Assembly (NCBI RefSeq): GCF_021789315.1
Contig: NZ_CP084562.1
Coordinates: forward strand, 67,098 to 131,097
Source: Arthrobacter sp. FW305-BF8
Lineage (GTDB): Bacteria > Actinomycetota > Actinomycetes > Actinomycetales > Micrococcaceae
Direction of reading: 5' to 3'
Length of the DNA stretch: 64,000 nt
The notes under the pieces are model-generated. The model had not been told where the DNA came from. It searched no databases and saw only the letters and a list, made by a program, of their open reading frames with translations. The position numbers were made by a program, and so were the translations under genes. Positions 16,779-26,327 of this stretch are shown here, in pieces. How positions within the stretch are numbered: the stretch's first letter is position 1; every line of letters begins with the position of its first letter.

Positions 16779-17900
16779 ATGACTGAGGTGAATTTTCCAG
16801 GCGCGCGACGCTCGGACATGTATGTAGAAACGGAAGAACGGCCCGAGCCGGTAGCAGTGGCCACGAAGGCTTTGGAGGAACCCGCGGATCCGTTTGTTGA
16901 GCCGGAGGCGGCCCAGGCGGCTGATCCCGTGCAGGCTCCCAGGAAGGACGCGGATGAGGAGGATATAGAGCCGATTGGGGCCGCCAAGAGCGGTCTCAAC
17001 GGCCTCCTGAATCAGCTCTTTGGAGGTTTACTCACGCTTGCTCCGTCGGCAAAAGAACTGCATGCGCGTGAACTTGAAGCATCGCGGGGCCGTTTTGAGG
17101 CTTTGATCCGGCAGTCGAGCTGGACCCGGGCTGTCGGTCTGCTGGTGGCCAATAAGAAGGGCACTGCTGGGAAGACTCCGCTATCGATCCTGCTGGGCGG
17201 GGTTCTTGCTGCGATTCGTGGCGGGTCTGTGGCAATTGTTGAAACGTCGGATGACAAGGGACAGTTGGCGTACCGGGCTGAGGGGGATCCGCAGTTGGGT
17301 ATGGGGGAGTTGGTCGCGAACGTTTCCAATGTCCGCACGCAGTCGCAGCTGCGTGGCTATACGGTGACGCAGACGAGCTTTGCCTCGGTGATTGGTTCCA
17401 CGCCTCAGTGGCGTCCGCCGTTGACGCGACAGAATGTGCTGGATGTGGCCTCGATCGTGGATGAGCACTTCACGATCCGAGTCATGGATACGGGCAACCA
17501 GTACAGTTCGGGCCCGTTCGGGGCAGCCGTGGACGTCGCTGACGTGCTGGTGATCCCGACGATGCTTGCCCAGGACGCCGTCTCTGAGGCACTGGAGCTG
17601 CTGGAGTTTCTTGAGCACCAGGGCCCGGAAGCGGCGAGGCTGGCCCGGACGGCCATCGTGGTGATGATGTCCGACGGTCGCCCGGAGTTCAAACCCTCCC
17701 GGCTGAAGAAGCAGTTCATGGACAAGGGCATCGCTGAGGATCACATCTACGCCGTTCCCTACGACGCGCACGTGGCTGAGCGCGGTGCGCTCACGCTCGG
17801 CAAGCTGGCCCCGGCCACCCGTCAGGCATTGACGGCCATCGCGGCCGGTGTCGTCGCCCAAACCAACCAGAACGTCTTCGCAAAGGATCAGAACCGATGA
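16779..17900 (+). CDS. MinD/ParA-like ATPase heading the transfer operon
   Basis: A 373-residue protein. Residues 1-70 are acidic and Pro/Ala-rich, probably disordered. A MinD/ParA-like fold follows, with a variant P-loop NKKGTAGKTP near 125-134 that keeps the GK-T core, and VAIVETSDDKGQL as the A'-like motif. Actinobacterial type VII and type IV secretion loci often carry such an accessory ATPase. The start ATG has GGAAGGTGG about ten bases upstream. First gene of an eleven-gene co-directional operon; overlaps the next gene by four bases. About 240 bp upstream are gene-free and must carry the promoter. Confidence 0.8.
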   Translation: MTEVNFPGARRSDMYVETEERPEPVAVATKALEEPADPFVEPEAAQAADPVQAPRKDADEEDIEPIGAAKSGLNGLLNQLFGGLLTLAPSAKELHARELEASRGRFEALIRQSSWTRAVGLLVANKKGTAGKTPLSILLGGVLAAIRGGSVAIVETSDDKGQLAYRAEGDPQLGMGELVANVSNVRTQSQLRGYTVTQTSFASVIGSTPQWRPPLTRQNVLDVASIVDEHFTIRVMDTGNQYSSGPFGAAVDVADVLVIPTMLAQDAVSEALELLEFLEHQGPEAARLARTAIVVMMSDGRPEFKPSRLKKQFMDKGIAEDHIYAVPYDAHVAERGALTLGKLAPATRQALTAIAAGVVAQTNQNVFAKDQNR

Positions 17901-18256
17901 GCGTCATTCTTTCCGCCCTCGTAGAGCTCTCAACGCACGTTGACCCTTCCGCCGTCGTGCAGGCCGGTCCGGCGCCAATGATCGCTAACCCCTTCCCCGG
18001 CATCCCTGACTTCACTTCTTTGGGTGGGAAGTTCACCGAGTGGTGGCAGAAACTTTTCGCTGCGGCCTGGGGCATCGCGATCATCGTGGCGGGTCTCTAC
18101 CTCGTCATCGGTTTGACCGCCATGGCCAAAGCCGACTCGAACAACCCGCATGCCCACGCTGAGGGCAAGAAGAAAGCCGTGGGGGCGGGTATTGGTCTGG
18201 GCTGTCTTGCCGGGTTTGGTGTCATCGCCGGGGCGATCCTGGCGGTGGCGGGCTGA
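17897..18256 (+). CDS. Small two-TM transfer protein, VirB2/pilin-like
   Basis: A 119-residue protein with two strongly hydrophobic helices (about 56-76 and 94-118), separated by a polar loop with a Lys/His cluster (NNPHAHAEGKKK). Small two-helix proteins at this operon position are the usual place of the VirB2/TrbC-type pilin, but no sequence-level homology to those can be claimed. ATGA overlap with the ATPase gene upstream and TGATG overlap with the gene downstream. Confidence 0.6.
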   Translation: MSVILSALVELSTHVDPSAVVQAGPAPMIANPFPGIPDFTSLGGKFTEWWQKLFAAAWGIAIIVAGLYLVIGLTAMAKADSNNPHAHAEGKKKAVGAGIGLGCLAGFGVIAGAILAVAG

Positions 18257-18924
18257 TGGTGCGTCGGAGCCCCGCCGCCGGCGGCCGCGGGCTCCCGCGT
18301 TGGGCATGGATCGTGACCGGCCTCGTCGTCGTGCTCGCTCTGGTCGGCGGCGTGAGCGCCTGGTACCAGGGGAACCCACGGCCAGGCGGACCTGCCTCTA
18401 CCAGCCCTGCACCGACCGCTGGGGCTCCAGCGGTGCCGAACGGCTGCCTTGCAGGTCCTCTGAACGACGCTGATGGCCTGTTGCAGGCTCAGAGGGACGC
18501 CCCGCAGAATCAGGCCGGGGCTGTGGGCTTCGGCGCCGCAGTCCTCCGCTGGATAGCGCAGTATCCCCGGCCTAGCGCCAAGGACGGGTCCACAGTTGCG
18601 GCCGCAGTTCTTGCGAAGGGCGCCACGGGCACGATTGCTCATTTGGCAGCCAACATGGCGTCAGCCGAGACTCTGCCTGGCGTCAACTCCGGCTCACTGA
18701 ACTTCTCAGAGGGCAGGTACATCGTCGAGGCAGCCACCCCAGATATGGTGCGGGTCACCGTCGGCGGCGCCGAAGTTCAAAACGGCAAACCAACTGATCA
18801 GAACATTGCTTCCACATTCACGATGGTTTGGGAATCCGGCGTCTGGAAAGTCCGCAGTGATGGATCCGAGCGGAGTCTTGATGAGCTCTTCGCCAGCGGT
18901 TCTGCCTTTGCAGGAGGGTGCTAA
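18256..18924 (+). CDS. Membrane-anchored transfer protein, VirB8/TcpC-like candidate
   Basis: A 222-residue bitopic protein: basic N-terminus, one transmembrane helix (about 16-36), a Pro/Gly/Thr linker to about residue 60, and an extracellular domain. The C-terminal region (VTVGGAEVQNGK, then TFTMVWESGVWKVRSDG) looks like the beta strands of an NTF2-like fold, as in VirB8/TcpC conjugation proteins. Assignment rests on topology and position. Start overlaps the previous stop (TGATG). Confidence 0.6.
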   Translation: MVRRSPAAGGRGLPRWAWIVTGLVVVLALVGGVSAWYQGNPRPGGPASTSPAPTAGAPAVPNGCLAGPLNDADGLLQAQRDAPQNQAGAVGFGAAVLRWIAQYPRPSAKDGSTVAAAVLAKGATGTIAHLAANMASAETLPGVNSGSLNFSEGRYIVEAATPDMVRVTVGGAEVQNGKPTDQNIASTFTMVWESGVWKVRSDGSERSLDELFASGSAFAGGC

Positions 18925-18927
18925 TTC

Positions 18928-20451
18928 ATGATGTTGCTGGTGCCTATGGAGGACGAGCCGAAACCGGGCGGCCTAGTAGGGGGTCTGGTGGACGCTGCTG
19001 TTGGGGTCGTCAAGGCTACTAAGCCTGCTGCGGATGCCGTTGGCGGGGTTGTGAGTTTTGCTTCTGATCCGTTGGGGGCGATTTTCAAGGCGACTCGTGA
19101 TGGCGCCCGTGGGCTGGCGAATGATTTGCTGCCGGCGTTATCCAAAGCCACGGAGCCGGATCTGTCGGTGGACTGGTTCATCAAGGCCTATGCGATCAGC
19201 TTCGCATTGGCGATTGTGGTGTGGGGTTTCCTGCTGCTGTTCCAGTTCATCGCGGTTGCCCGGGGAGCTCTGGCCGGTCAGGAGTTCGTTGAGGTTTTGA
19301 CCACGAAGACGGCGTTGTTCTTTGGCGGCGCCCTGTTCGGGCCGTTGATCGGCGTGATGTTGGTGAAGGCGCTGGGGGGTTTGTCGGAGAGCCTGATCTC
19401 GTGGGGGATTGTTTCATCGTCGGAGCGGATGCTCTCCACGATGGACTCGATGCTGAAGACGGACGCGGCTGCGTTCCCTGGCGGGGTGATCGTGGGTATC
19501 GGGTTGATGGCCTGCATGATTGTTGGCCTGTTCGTGGTGGTGATCATGCTGGCCGTGATGCTGGTGACGCTGTACTTTTCCGGGGTCATGGCACCGCTGG
19601 GCATGGTCTGGTTCACCTCGGCCAGGCACGGTTCCTTCGGCAGGAAAATTCCGCTGCTCTGGTTGGGGATTCTCGCCTGCCATCCGCTGCTGTTTTTCAT
19701 GCTGGGTATCGCGTACAACATGATTGCCGCGTCCGCGTCTTGGATGAAGTGGAGCGACGGGCTGGGAACGCTGATGAACATCATCGCGTCCTTCATCGCG
19801 TTGATGATCGCCGGCCTGGCCCCGATGATGCTGATGAAGTTCGCCCCGGTCATCCCCTCGGGTGCCGGCGGTCAGAACGGCCCTTCGCTGACGCCTCCGC
19901 AGAAGGAATACGGGCCGCAGAACATGCGGGACGTGAAAGACATGAACCGGGCAGACCCTGCCGGTGGTGAACCCGGGACGCAGGGCTCCGGGTCCCAGGG
20001 TGCTGGGTCGCAGGGCTCGGGTGCAGCGTCACAGGATCCGACGGGGTCTGGGGAGGATGGGTCGCTGATCCGCAAACTCCGCGAGCTGAACGGCGGCTCC
20101 CAGGCCGATGCCGCCTCCAGCTCCGACAGCGCACCCGTAGTACCCAAGATGCCCATCGGGGGCGGGCCGCAGGCCGGGGCCGCCGCTGGTGCGGAAACCG
20201 GAGCCGGTGCCTCAGCGGCCGCGGCCGGTGGGGGCGCCGGTGGTGCGGAAGCGATGGCTGCGGCGGGTGCCGTTGAGTCCTCGAGCGGTGTTGGTGCGGC
20301 GATCGGGATTCCTACCCTCCTGGCCTCGGGTGCGATGGCGGCGGCGGAGAAGGCCAAGGACGTGGGCGAGACAGCGGCACGGCTGGGGGCGGCAGGCGGA
20401 GAGTACGCGGCCGGCGGCATGGACGACGAGACGGAACGGTACGGGGGATAA
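18928..20451 (+). CDS. Polytopic transfer channel protein, TrbL/VirB6-like
   Basis: A 507-residue protein with about six transmembrane helices between residues 90 and 310 and a long Gly/Ala/Ser-rich, low-complexity C-terminal tail (about 350-490). This matches actinobacterial TrbL/VirB6-like inner-membrane channel components, which also have extended tails. Two ATG codons stand in tandem at 18928 and 18931, preceded by GGAGG at 18912, so the start is reliable. Three bases separate it from the upstream gene and three from the downstream one. Confidence 0.75.
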   Translation: MMLLVPMEDEPKPGGLVGGLVDAAVGVVKATKPAADAVGGVVSFASDPLGAIFKATRDGARGLANDLLPALSKATEPDLSVDWFIKAYAISFALAIVVWGFLLLFQFIAVARGALAGQEFVEVLTTKTALFFGGALFGPLIGVMLVKALGGLSESLISWGIVSSSERMLSTMDSMLKTDAAAFPGGVIVGIGLMACMIVGLFVVVIMLAVMLVTLYFSGVMAPLGMVWFTSARHGSFGRKIPLLWLGILACHPLLFFMLGIAYNMIAASASWMKWSDGLGTLMNIIASFIALMIAGLAPMMLMKFAPVIPSGAGGQNGPSLTPPQKEYGPQNMRDVKDMNRADPAGGEPGTQGSGSQGAGSQGSGAASQDPTGSGEDGSLIRKLRELNGGSQADAASSSDSAPVVPKMPIGGGPQAGAAAGAETGAGASAAAAGGGAGGAEAMAAAGAVESSSGVGAAIGIPTLLASGAMAAAEKAKDVGETAARLGAAGGEYAAGGMDDETERYGG

Positions 20452-20454
20452 ACG

Positions 20455-22074
20455 ATGGCGACACGGTTCATTGGCGGGGAATCGGGGCACCGGAGCTTCT
20501 TCGGCGGTATCAAGTCCACCTCCCAGCTGATCGGTTTGGGCGGGTGCCTGCTGATCGGGTTCTTCGGGATGATGTTCACGGGGTGGCCCGGTCTGGTCGC
20601 CGGGGTGCTCTCCGGAGTGGTCGTCTACCTTCTTACCGCCTCGACGCACCGGGGATCCTACTGGGAGCGGCGGAAACGGCGTGCCCGGTGGAAGGAACGC
20701 CAGAAGGCCGGCACTGACCGGTTCATCCCCTACAGCACCGCCGTGTGGGACGAGGCCACCGCCCTGGCAGACCTCGCCACGTCCGGTGCCGAGAAGGCAC
20801 GGATCATGGCAGCGGTCCGGTCACGTCCGGACGGAGCAGACGGGATGGGCTGGCTGGACGCAAGGACCGGGAAACCCGGAATCGCCTGGCACGCACCCGC
20901 TGGCGAGCAACCATACCTGTCGGTCGCGTTCGAGGTCTCCGGGCAGCTGCGCGGTGCAGAATCCCAGCGCAAGCAGGAGCAGGCGCAGGCCGGTTTCGGG
21001 GCTTTGCTGGCAGGGTTCGCGCCGGCGTCCAAACTGGTCAGCGGTATCCAGTCCATCACCCGGGTGCTGCCGCCGGACCTGGCCCTGAACGAGGCCTGGG
21101 TCCAGGACCACTTGGCGGCCGACGCGAACCCTGCAGCCGTCCGCTCCTACCAGGAGGTGCTGGAACGCACCGGCCGGGACACCTTCGTCCAGCGGCACCT
21201 GATTGTGGGACGCTGGCCCCTGACCCCGGACTTCTACGCCACCGCCGCCCGCTACGGTACCGGGCGGGACGGGTGGCGGCTGTTGATGGCCGCGGAGATC
21301 TCCTCCCTGGCCCGGTCCCTGCGTGCCGCGAAACTGGGCGAGGTGCGGCCGCTGACCGCACGGGCCGTCGTGGCCATGATGCTGCACCAGCAGAACCCTT
21401 CCCGGCCGCCCCTGATGGTCGCCGGAGTACGGGCCGACCGGATGGGCCTGCCGTCCCGGGACGAGTGGAACTCCACCTGGATCACCGGCACCGACCCGAT
21501 CACCGGCGCCGAGGTCGTGTGGGGGCACCGGACGGCGATGATCAGCGCCGAGAACATGGAAACGGGGGAGCGGACCCCGTACTGGCTGCTGTCCCTGCTG
21601 CACAACGCCGGGTCCGGGGCGCGGACGCTCAGCTTCCAGCTCGAGACTGTCCCGGCCGACCAGGCCCGGCTGCTGGCCTCCAAAGACGTCGTGCGGGACA
21701 TGGCCGCGGTGATCTCCAAGCAGAAAAAAGGCCAGCTGGTCGATCCGGCCACGGACGTGAACCTCGCCTCGGCCCGTGCCCGGGGCGCGGACCTGATGCC
21801 CGGCACCGGCCAGCACGGGGTGAACTGGGTCGGGTTCATCACCATTTCCGCCCGCACCCAGGCCGGCCTGACCGACGCCGCGCGGCGGCTGGAAGAGTCG
21901 GCCGCCACCGCGGCCGGCATCGGCAAACTCGAATGGCTGGACACCTACCAGTCCGCCGCGTCCGGGACCACCTGGCCGATCTACCGCGGCACGAAACCGG
22001 CAACACCGACCCTGGGCGCCAGGATGATGGACCAGCTGGCCGGACGCGGCGAAAAAGAAGAGAAGGTCGCCTGA
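20455..22074 (+). CDS. SCO6880-family type IV secretion protein
   Basis: A 539-residue protein with two adjacent transmembrane helices near the N-terminus (about 25-65, PrgI/VirB3-like arrangement), then a long soluble domain. In actinobacterial plasmids and integrative elements proteins of this build (SCO6880 family) sit directly before the VirB4-like ATPase, as here, and probably supply the membrane anchor and N-terminal domain that VirB4 has elsewhere. The stop codon overlaps the start of the ATPase gene (TGATG at 22072-22076). Confidence 0.8.
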   Translation: MATRFIGGESGHRSFFGGIKSTSQLIGLGGCLLIGFFGMMFTGWPGLVAGVLSGVVVYLLTASTHRGSYWERRKRRARWKERQKAGTDRFIPYSTAVWDEATALADLATSGAEKARIMAAVRSRPDGADGMGWLDARTGKPGIAWHAPAGEQPYLSVAFEVSGQLRGAESQRKQEQAQAGFGALLAGFAPASKLVSGIQSITRVLPPDLALNEAWVQDHLAADANPAAVRSYQEVLERTGRDTFVQRHLIVGRWPLTPDFYATAARYGTGRDGWRLLMAAEISSLARSLRAAKLGEVRPLTARAVVAMMLHQQNPSRPPLMVAGVRADRMGLPSRDEWNSTWITGTDPITGAEVVWGHRTAMISAENMETGERTPYWLLSLLHNAGSGARTLSFQLETVPADQARLLASKDVVRDMAAVISKQKKGQLVDPATDVNLASARARGADLMPGTGQHGVNWVGFITISARTQAGLTDAARRLEESAATAAGIGKLEWLDTYQSAASGTTWPIYRGTKPATPTLGARMMDQLAGRGEKEEKVA

Positions 22075-23705
22075 TGGACACCACCAAAGAAATCACCACA
22101 AACAAGCCCAGCACCGACGCACGCAGTGTCGAGGAACCGGCCGACCAAGCCATCACCGAACCTGTGAGCACGAAACCGGGTGAGGATCGTTTTCCGCTCA
22201 CTCCTGGAGCAGAGGCGCCCGTGGTCGTCACAGACACAAAGGCCAAAGGCTCGTGGATCCGGCGGGTGCCGTTGTTGCGGGTGTTCGCCGCCCCGGAGAT
22301 CGAACCGGCTCTGACACTGGAAGCGGGGGAGTGGCCGCCGTACGCGGAGCAGGGCACCAGACTCAGGGCCCGGGAACGGGCGGCACGGAACGGCTTCTAC
22401 GCTCCCTTGTTCCAGGGCGCTCCGACGACGACCCGTCAGGCAGAGATCCTGAACACGGCTCTGATCGCGGCCCCGACCGGGGTGGAGGGCGTCGCGGCCG
22501 GCCGGGACGTGCTGTCCCAGACAGCGATCAGCAAAGACCCGATCACCGATTACAACTCCACACCAAGGCGGATCACCTCGACCAACGTCCTGGTCGTCGG
22601 CGATGTCGGGGCGGGCAAGTCCGCTTACACCAAAACGGTGTATGTCATGCGGCCGCTGATCCTGCGCCAGCGCCGGGCCGTGGTGTTCGACAAGAAAAAC
22701 GAAAAAGGCGAGGGCGAGTACTCGCCCATCGTCCGGGAGTTCAACGGCGACCACATCAAATTCGCCATGGACGGGACTGGTGTTGTTTTCAACATCCTGG
22801 ACCCTGCCATTTCCGGGGTGAACGATGACGGGCTGAACAACCAGCTCGTGTACCTGAACACCATCCCCGCGCTCATGCGCGACGGCCACGGACCCGACGA
22901 ATGGGAACGCAAAGCCCTCCGCCTTGCCTACCGGACAATGCTGAAAAACTTCGAAGACACCCGCACCCCCACGACAGCGGACCTGCACGACCTCCTGGGC
23001 GTCATCGACCCCAAGGATCCCAGCCTGCACGGCATGAGCAACGCCACCCTGGAACAGCTGCACCGGTCCGGGATCGCCATGCGGTTCTGCTTCAACGAAC
23101 TGCTGGAAACCTACGGGGCGATCTTCGACGGCGAAACCTCCGCCAGTATCCGGCTGAACCGGAAACTGACCTCGTTCGACATCTCCCAGCTGCCCGACAC
23201 CGGACCGGCCATTCCCATGGTCATGGGCCTGGCGAACCTGTGGCTGCTCGGCACCGTGCGCCGCCCCGAAAACCGAGGCATCCGCACCAACGTGATCAAC
23301 GAAGAGGCCGGCCACATCCTTGGCGGTCCGCTGGCGCTGCAGCAGCGGTCGAACATTAAGCTCTCCCGCGGCCTGGGCCTGTCCAACATCTACAACATCC
23401 ACAAGGGCGCCACCGACGTCCCGGCAGGGTCCCCGGGCATGGCCGTCATCGAAGAAGCCCAGACCGTGCACATCTTCCGGCAGGACAAACCCGAAGCAGC
23501 GCAGTGGTGCGTCAGGACGTTCGGGCTCAACCCCGACTCCGCCAACGACATCATGGTCCTGCGCAACGGCCACCACCTCCTCAAATCCGGTGCCGACGTC
23601 CCCGAGGTCGAGATCGAGCACGTCCGCTCCGCCTGGGAAGTGGCCATGACCGACACCGACTCGGCACTGCGCGACACCGACTCCGCCTACGCAGACGTCG
23701 CCTAA
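22074..23705 (+). CDS. VirB4/TraC-like conjugation ATPase
   Basis: A 543-residue ATPase that would power pilus or channel assembly. The frame is open far upstream, but the true start is the ATG at 22074 that overlaps the previous stop; the upstream part is an antisense-like shadow of the SCO6880 gene. Walker A GDVGAGKSAYTK near residues 176-187; the Walker B region is VINEEAGHILGG near 405-416, with the DPAISG and FDISQLPDTGP strands between. Lacks a VirB4 N-terminal domain, fitting a split system with the preceding gene. Nineteen bases precede the coupling protein gene. Confidence 0.85.
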   Translation: MDTTKEITTNKPSTDARSVEEPADQAITEPVSTKPGEDRFPLTPGAEAPVVVTDTKAKGSWIRRVPLLRVFAAPEIEPALTLEAGEWPPYAEQGTRLRARERAARNGFYAPLFQGAPTTTRQAEILNTALIAAPTGVEGVAAGRDVLSQTAISKDPITDYNSTPRRITSTNVLVVGDVGAGKSAYTKTVYVMRPLILRQRRAVVFDKKNEKGEGEYSPIVREFNGDHIKFAMDGTGVVFNILDPAISGVNDDGLNNQLVYLNTIPALMRDGHGPDEWERKALRLAYRTMLKNFEDTRTPTTADLHDLLGVIDPKDPSLHGMSNATLEQLHRSGIAMRFCFNELLETYGAIFDGETSASIRLNRKLTSFDISQLPDTGPAIPMVMGLANLWLLGTVRRPENRGIRTNVINEEAGHILGGPLALQQRSNIKLSRGLGLSNIYNIHKGATDVPAGSPGMAVIEEAQTVHIFRQDKPEAAQWCVRTFGLNPDSANDIMVLRNGHHLLKSGADVPEVEIEHVRSAWEVAMTDTDSALRDTDSAYADVA

Positions 23706-23724
23706 ACAAGGGGGAACAAGACCA

Positions 23725-25548
23725 ATGACCGGGAACATCACCGTCGACAAGCACAACCCGTCCGGCTCCACCGTCAAAAGGACCGAACGCGAACTCGCCG
23801 TCCTCACCGTCCTGGCCGCCTTCCTGTGGCACGTCGCCCTGGTCTGGACCACCGGACTGGCGTTCGCGGACTGGCCGGCGACCTCGAAAGCCCTGCTCGA
23901 CTCCGTCATCGGCCTGATCGCGCCCACCAAGACGGCCTCCCCGGTGGCGGTGAACGGTCACCCGGGCGATGAGTGGGGCTGGCCCGTCACCGTCTGGGCC
24001 ATCCTCGTCGTGCTCCTGGTCGCGGCCTACATTGGGTCGTTGTTCGGGGTGAAGGCGCTGCGGGCCCGGTACCGGAAGGCCCGGACGGGGGAGAATGGCA
24101 TGAGCACCGCCAAGGGAATCAGAACCCGCATCGAAGGCGCCGATGCGTCCTCCCTCGCCCCGGCCGTGTACGTCCTGGACGGGCACGAAATCGCCATCCG
24201 CCTCGAAGACACCGCCTGCACCGTCGCCCCGCCCAAGTGGGGAAAGACCACCTACATGGTCGCCGGTATGGTCGCCGACGCCTCCGGAGCGGTCATCACC
24301 ACCTCCACCCGCCCGGACGTGCTGCGCCTGACCGCCGGTGTCCGCAAGAACGCGGGGAAGGTCTACGTCGCCGACTTCGACGGGCTCAGCCAGTACCCGG
24401 ACAAGCTCCGCTGGGACATGGTCGCCGGCTGCCAGGACCCGCAGATCGCCTCCGAACGGGCATCGGCCATGGTCAACGCCATGCCCCGCACCGGCGCCCC
24501 GTCCTCGGCCGACCGGTACTTCGACTCCGGCTGCGTCATGATCCTCGAAGCCCTGCTCCACGCCGCCGCGCTCAAGACCGGGGGCTCGATGCGGGACGTG
24601 CTGCGCTGGTCGCAGAACTTCTCCGAACACGAACCGGCGAACATCCTCCGGCAACAGTCCCCGACGGTGAAGACCTGGGCGGGGAACCTCGATGAGTGGT
24701 GCCGGCAAAACAACCCGGACACGATCGGCAACACCAAAACCACCCTCGGCAAAATCACCGGGCCGATGAAGAACGAGACCGTCCTGTCGATGCTGTGCGC
24801 CACCGAAGATGACCCCGGCATCAACGTCGATACCTTCACCGACGAGGCGAACACACTGTACTGCCTGACCCGGGTCTCGATGAACGCCTCCACCGCCCCG
24901 ATCGTCACCGCCCTGGTCGAATCCCTCGTGCAGGCCGGGATCCGCAGATCCGGCGCCATGGCCTCGGGGAAACTGGACGTCCCCGTCTCCGTGATCCTGG
25001 ACGAAGCAGCGAACACCTGCGCCCTGCCGTCCCTGCCCTCGCTCATGTCCGAAGGCGGCGGCAACGGCATCCACACCTCCGTGTTCGTCCAGACCTACTC
25101 CCAGCTCGTGAACAGGTGGGGCGAGGAAGGCGCCGAAACGATCTTCGATTCCGCCGCCGCCAAAACCATCTTCGGCGGGATCTCGGACGTGAAGTTCCTG
25201 ACCAAGATCTCGGACCTCATCGGCCGGCACTGGGTCGAACACACCTCCACCTCATCCTCGACCGGCAAGGACGGCGTGGCCTCGGTGAACATCTCCAAGT
25301 CCAAACAGCTCGACCAAAAGATGCGCGTCGATGAGATCCGCAAACTCCCCCAAGGCAAGGTCCTGCTGATGTACCGCGAGATCGAAGCCGTCGTCAACGT
25401 CGTGCCCTGGTGGGAACGGCCCGACAGCGAAAAATTCAGGGCCTCCCGCACCTGGTGCCTGAAACAGGAAGGCATCACCGCCGAGAACGCCGACCAGGCC
25501 GCCGACAACGAAAACGCCGCCGAAGCCAAACTGGCCGCCGGTTCATGA
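23725..25548 (+). CDS. VirD4/TraG-type coupling protein
   Basis: A 607-residue type IV coupling protein, which brings the relaxosome to the secretion channel. Two transmembrane helices (about 24-45 and 87-108) enclose an extracytoplasmic loop, followed by the ATPase domain: P-loop APPKWGKTTYM near 168-178, and Walker B SVILDEAANTCALPSLP near 415-431, with the conserved VQTYSQL sensor after it. A GGGGAA ribosome binding site stands eight bases before ATG. The gene confirms that this operon serves DNA transfer, not only secretion. Confidence 0.9.
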   Translation: MTGNITVDKHNPSGSTVKRTERELAVLTVLAAFLWHVALVWTTGLAFADWPATSKALLDSVIGLIAPTKTASPVAVNGHPGDEWGWPVTVWAILVVLLVAAYIGSLFGVKALRARYRKARTGENGMSTAKGIRTRIEGADASSLAPAVYVLDGHEIAIRLEDTACTVAPPKWGKTTYMVAGMVADASGAVITTSTRPDVLRLTAGVRKNAGKVYVADFDGLSQYPDKLRWDMVAGCQDPQIASERASAMVNAMPRTGAPSSADRYFDSGCVMILEALLHAAALKTGGSMRDVLRWSQNFSEHEPANILRQQSPTVKTWAGNLDEWCRQNNPDTIGNTKTTLGKITGPMKNETVLSMLCATEDDPGINVDTFTDEANTLYCLTRVSMNASTAPIVTALVESLVQAGIRRSGAMASGKLDVPVSVILDEAANTCALPSLPSLMSEGGGNGIHTSVFVQTYSQLVNRWGEEGAETIFDSAAAKTIFGGISDVKFLTKISDLIGRHWVEHTSTSSSTGKDGVASVNISKSKQLDQKMRVDEIRKLPQGKVLLMYREIEAVVNVVPWWERPDSEKFRASRTWCLKQEGITAENADQAADNENAAEAKLAAGS

Positions 25549-26327
25549 CCTACGAACCGGGCCCCGAAGAAGACCCCATGCCCCACGACGCCTGGTACCC
25601 ACCCGAAGACACGTGGCTCCCGCCCGACAACGCAGCACCGTCCGTCCCCGCCCGCGCGGACGGCAGGACCGGTGAATCCACCGGCCCGCCGGCACCTGCC
25701 CGGGCGTATGAATCTGGCCAAGCGGCTGGGGCTGTCCGGTCGCCGGGACCTGACGTAGCGGGTGTTGAGGCTATTCCGGAGCTCCTGGAGCGGATGGGTG
25801 CCGTGGAGGAACTCGCCGCCGGGCTGTTTGAAGAGATCTCCAGCGCCCCGGCCGGCGGCCCGTGGTACTGGGCGGACCTGAATCCGGAGCAGGCAAGGGA
25901 CCTGTGGGCCGAGCTGGACGGGTTTGTGGTCTGGCTGCAGAACAGGATCCTGCGGCACTCCTCCAACTCCGCCGGCTGGATCCCCGCGTGCTGGTACCGC
26001 CACCCCGACGCCGTCGAACTGCTGACCGCGCTGATGGTCGCGCACAAGGCCGCCTACCGGTCCAAGAACACCAAGCCCGGCTTCGAACTCACCGAATGGT
26101 TCACCCGCGCCCTCTGGCCAACCATGGACTCCCTGGCCCAGCGGATGACCTTCAAAAACTGCATGGAAGGCCAAGGGCACTTCGACGCCACCAGCCCCGG
26201 CCTGCAACTCACCGCCGCCAGCGACGACTTCACCGCCTTCCTCAACCAGGAAAACACAGCCCAGGAAACAGGCGGGCAGGAAACCGCCGGCGCCGCGGCC
26301 GGCACGGGGGAACCTGCCCATGCGTAA
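25545..26327 (+). CDS. DUF4913 domain protein
   Basis: A 260-residue protein, start ATG at 25545 overlapping the coupling-protein stop (ATGA). Residues 1-80 are acidic, Pro-rich and probably disordered. Residues about 105-225 match the DUF4913 pattern: WAELDGFVVWLQNRIL, then a Trp-rich block with PACWYRHPDAVELLTALMVAHKAA. DUF4913 proteins are characteristic of actinobacterial conjugative plasmids and have no established activity; the operon position suggests a transfer accessory role. It overlaps the next gene by eight bases. Confidence 0.8.
   Translation: MTYEPGPEEDPMPHDAWYPPEDTWLPPDNAAPSVPARADGRTGESTGPPAPARAYESGQAAGAVRSPGPDVAGVEAIPELLERMGAVEELAAGLFEEISSAPAGGPWYWADLNPEQARDLWAELDGFVVWLQNRILRHSSNSAGWIPACWYRHPDAVELLTALMVAHKAAYRSKNTKPGFELTEWFTRALWPTMDSLAQRMTFKNCMEGQGHFDATSPGLQLTAASDDFTAFLNQENTAQETGGQETAGAAAGTGEPAHA

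Noticed and set aside
20745..22073. Upstream extension of the VirB4-like frame giving a 986-codon open frame
   Set aside because: It overlaps the SCO6880-family gene in another frame and has the skewed Arg/Gly/Pro composition of a shadow. The ATG at 22074 coupled to the previous stop is the natural start.
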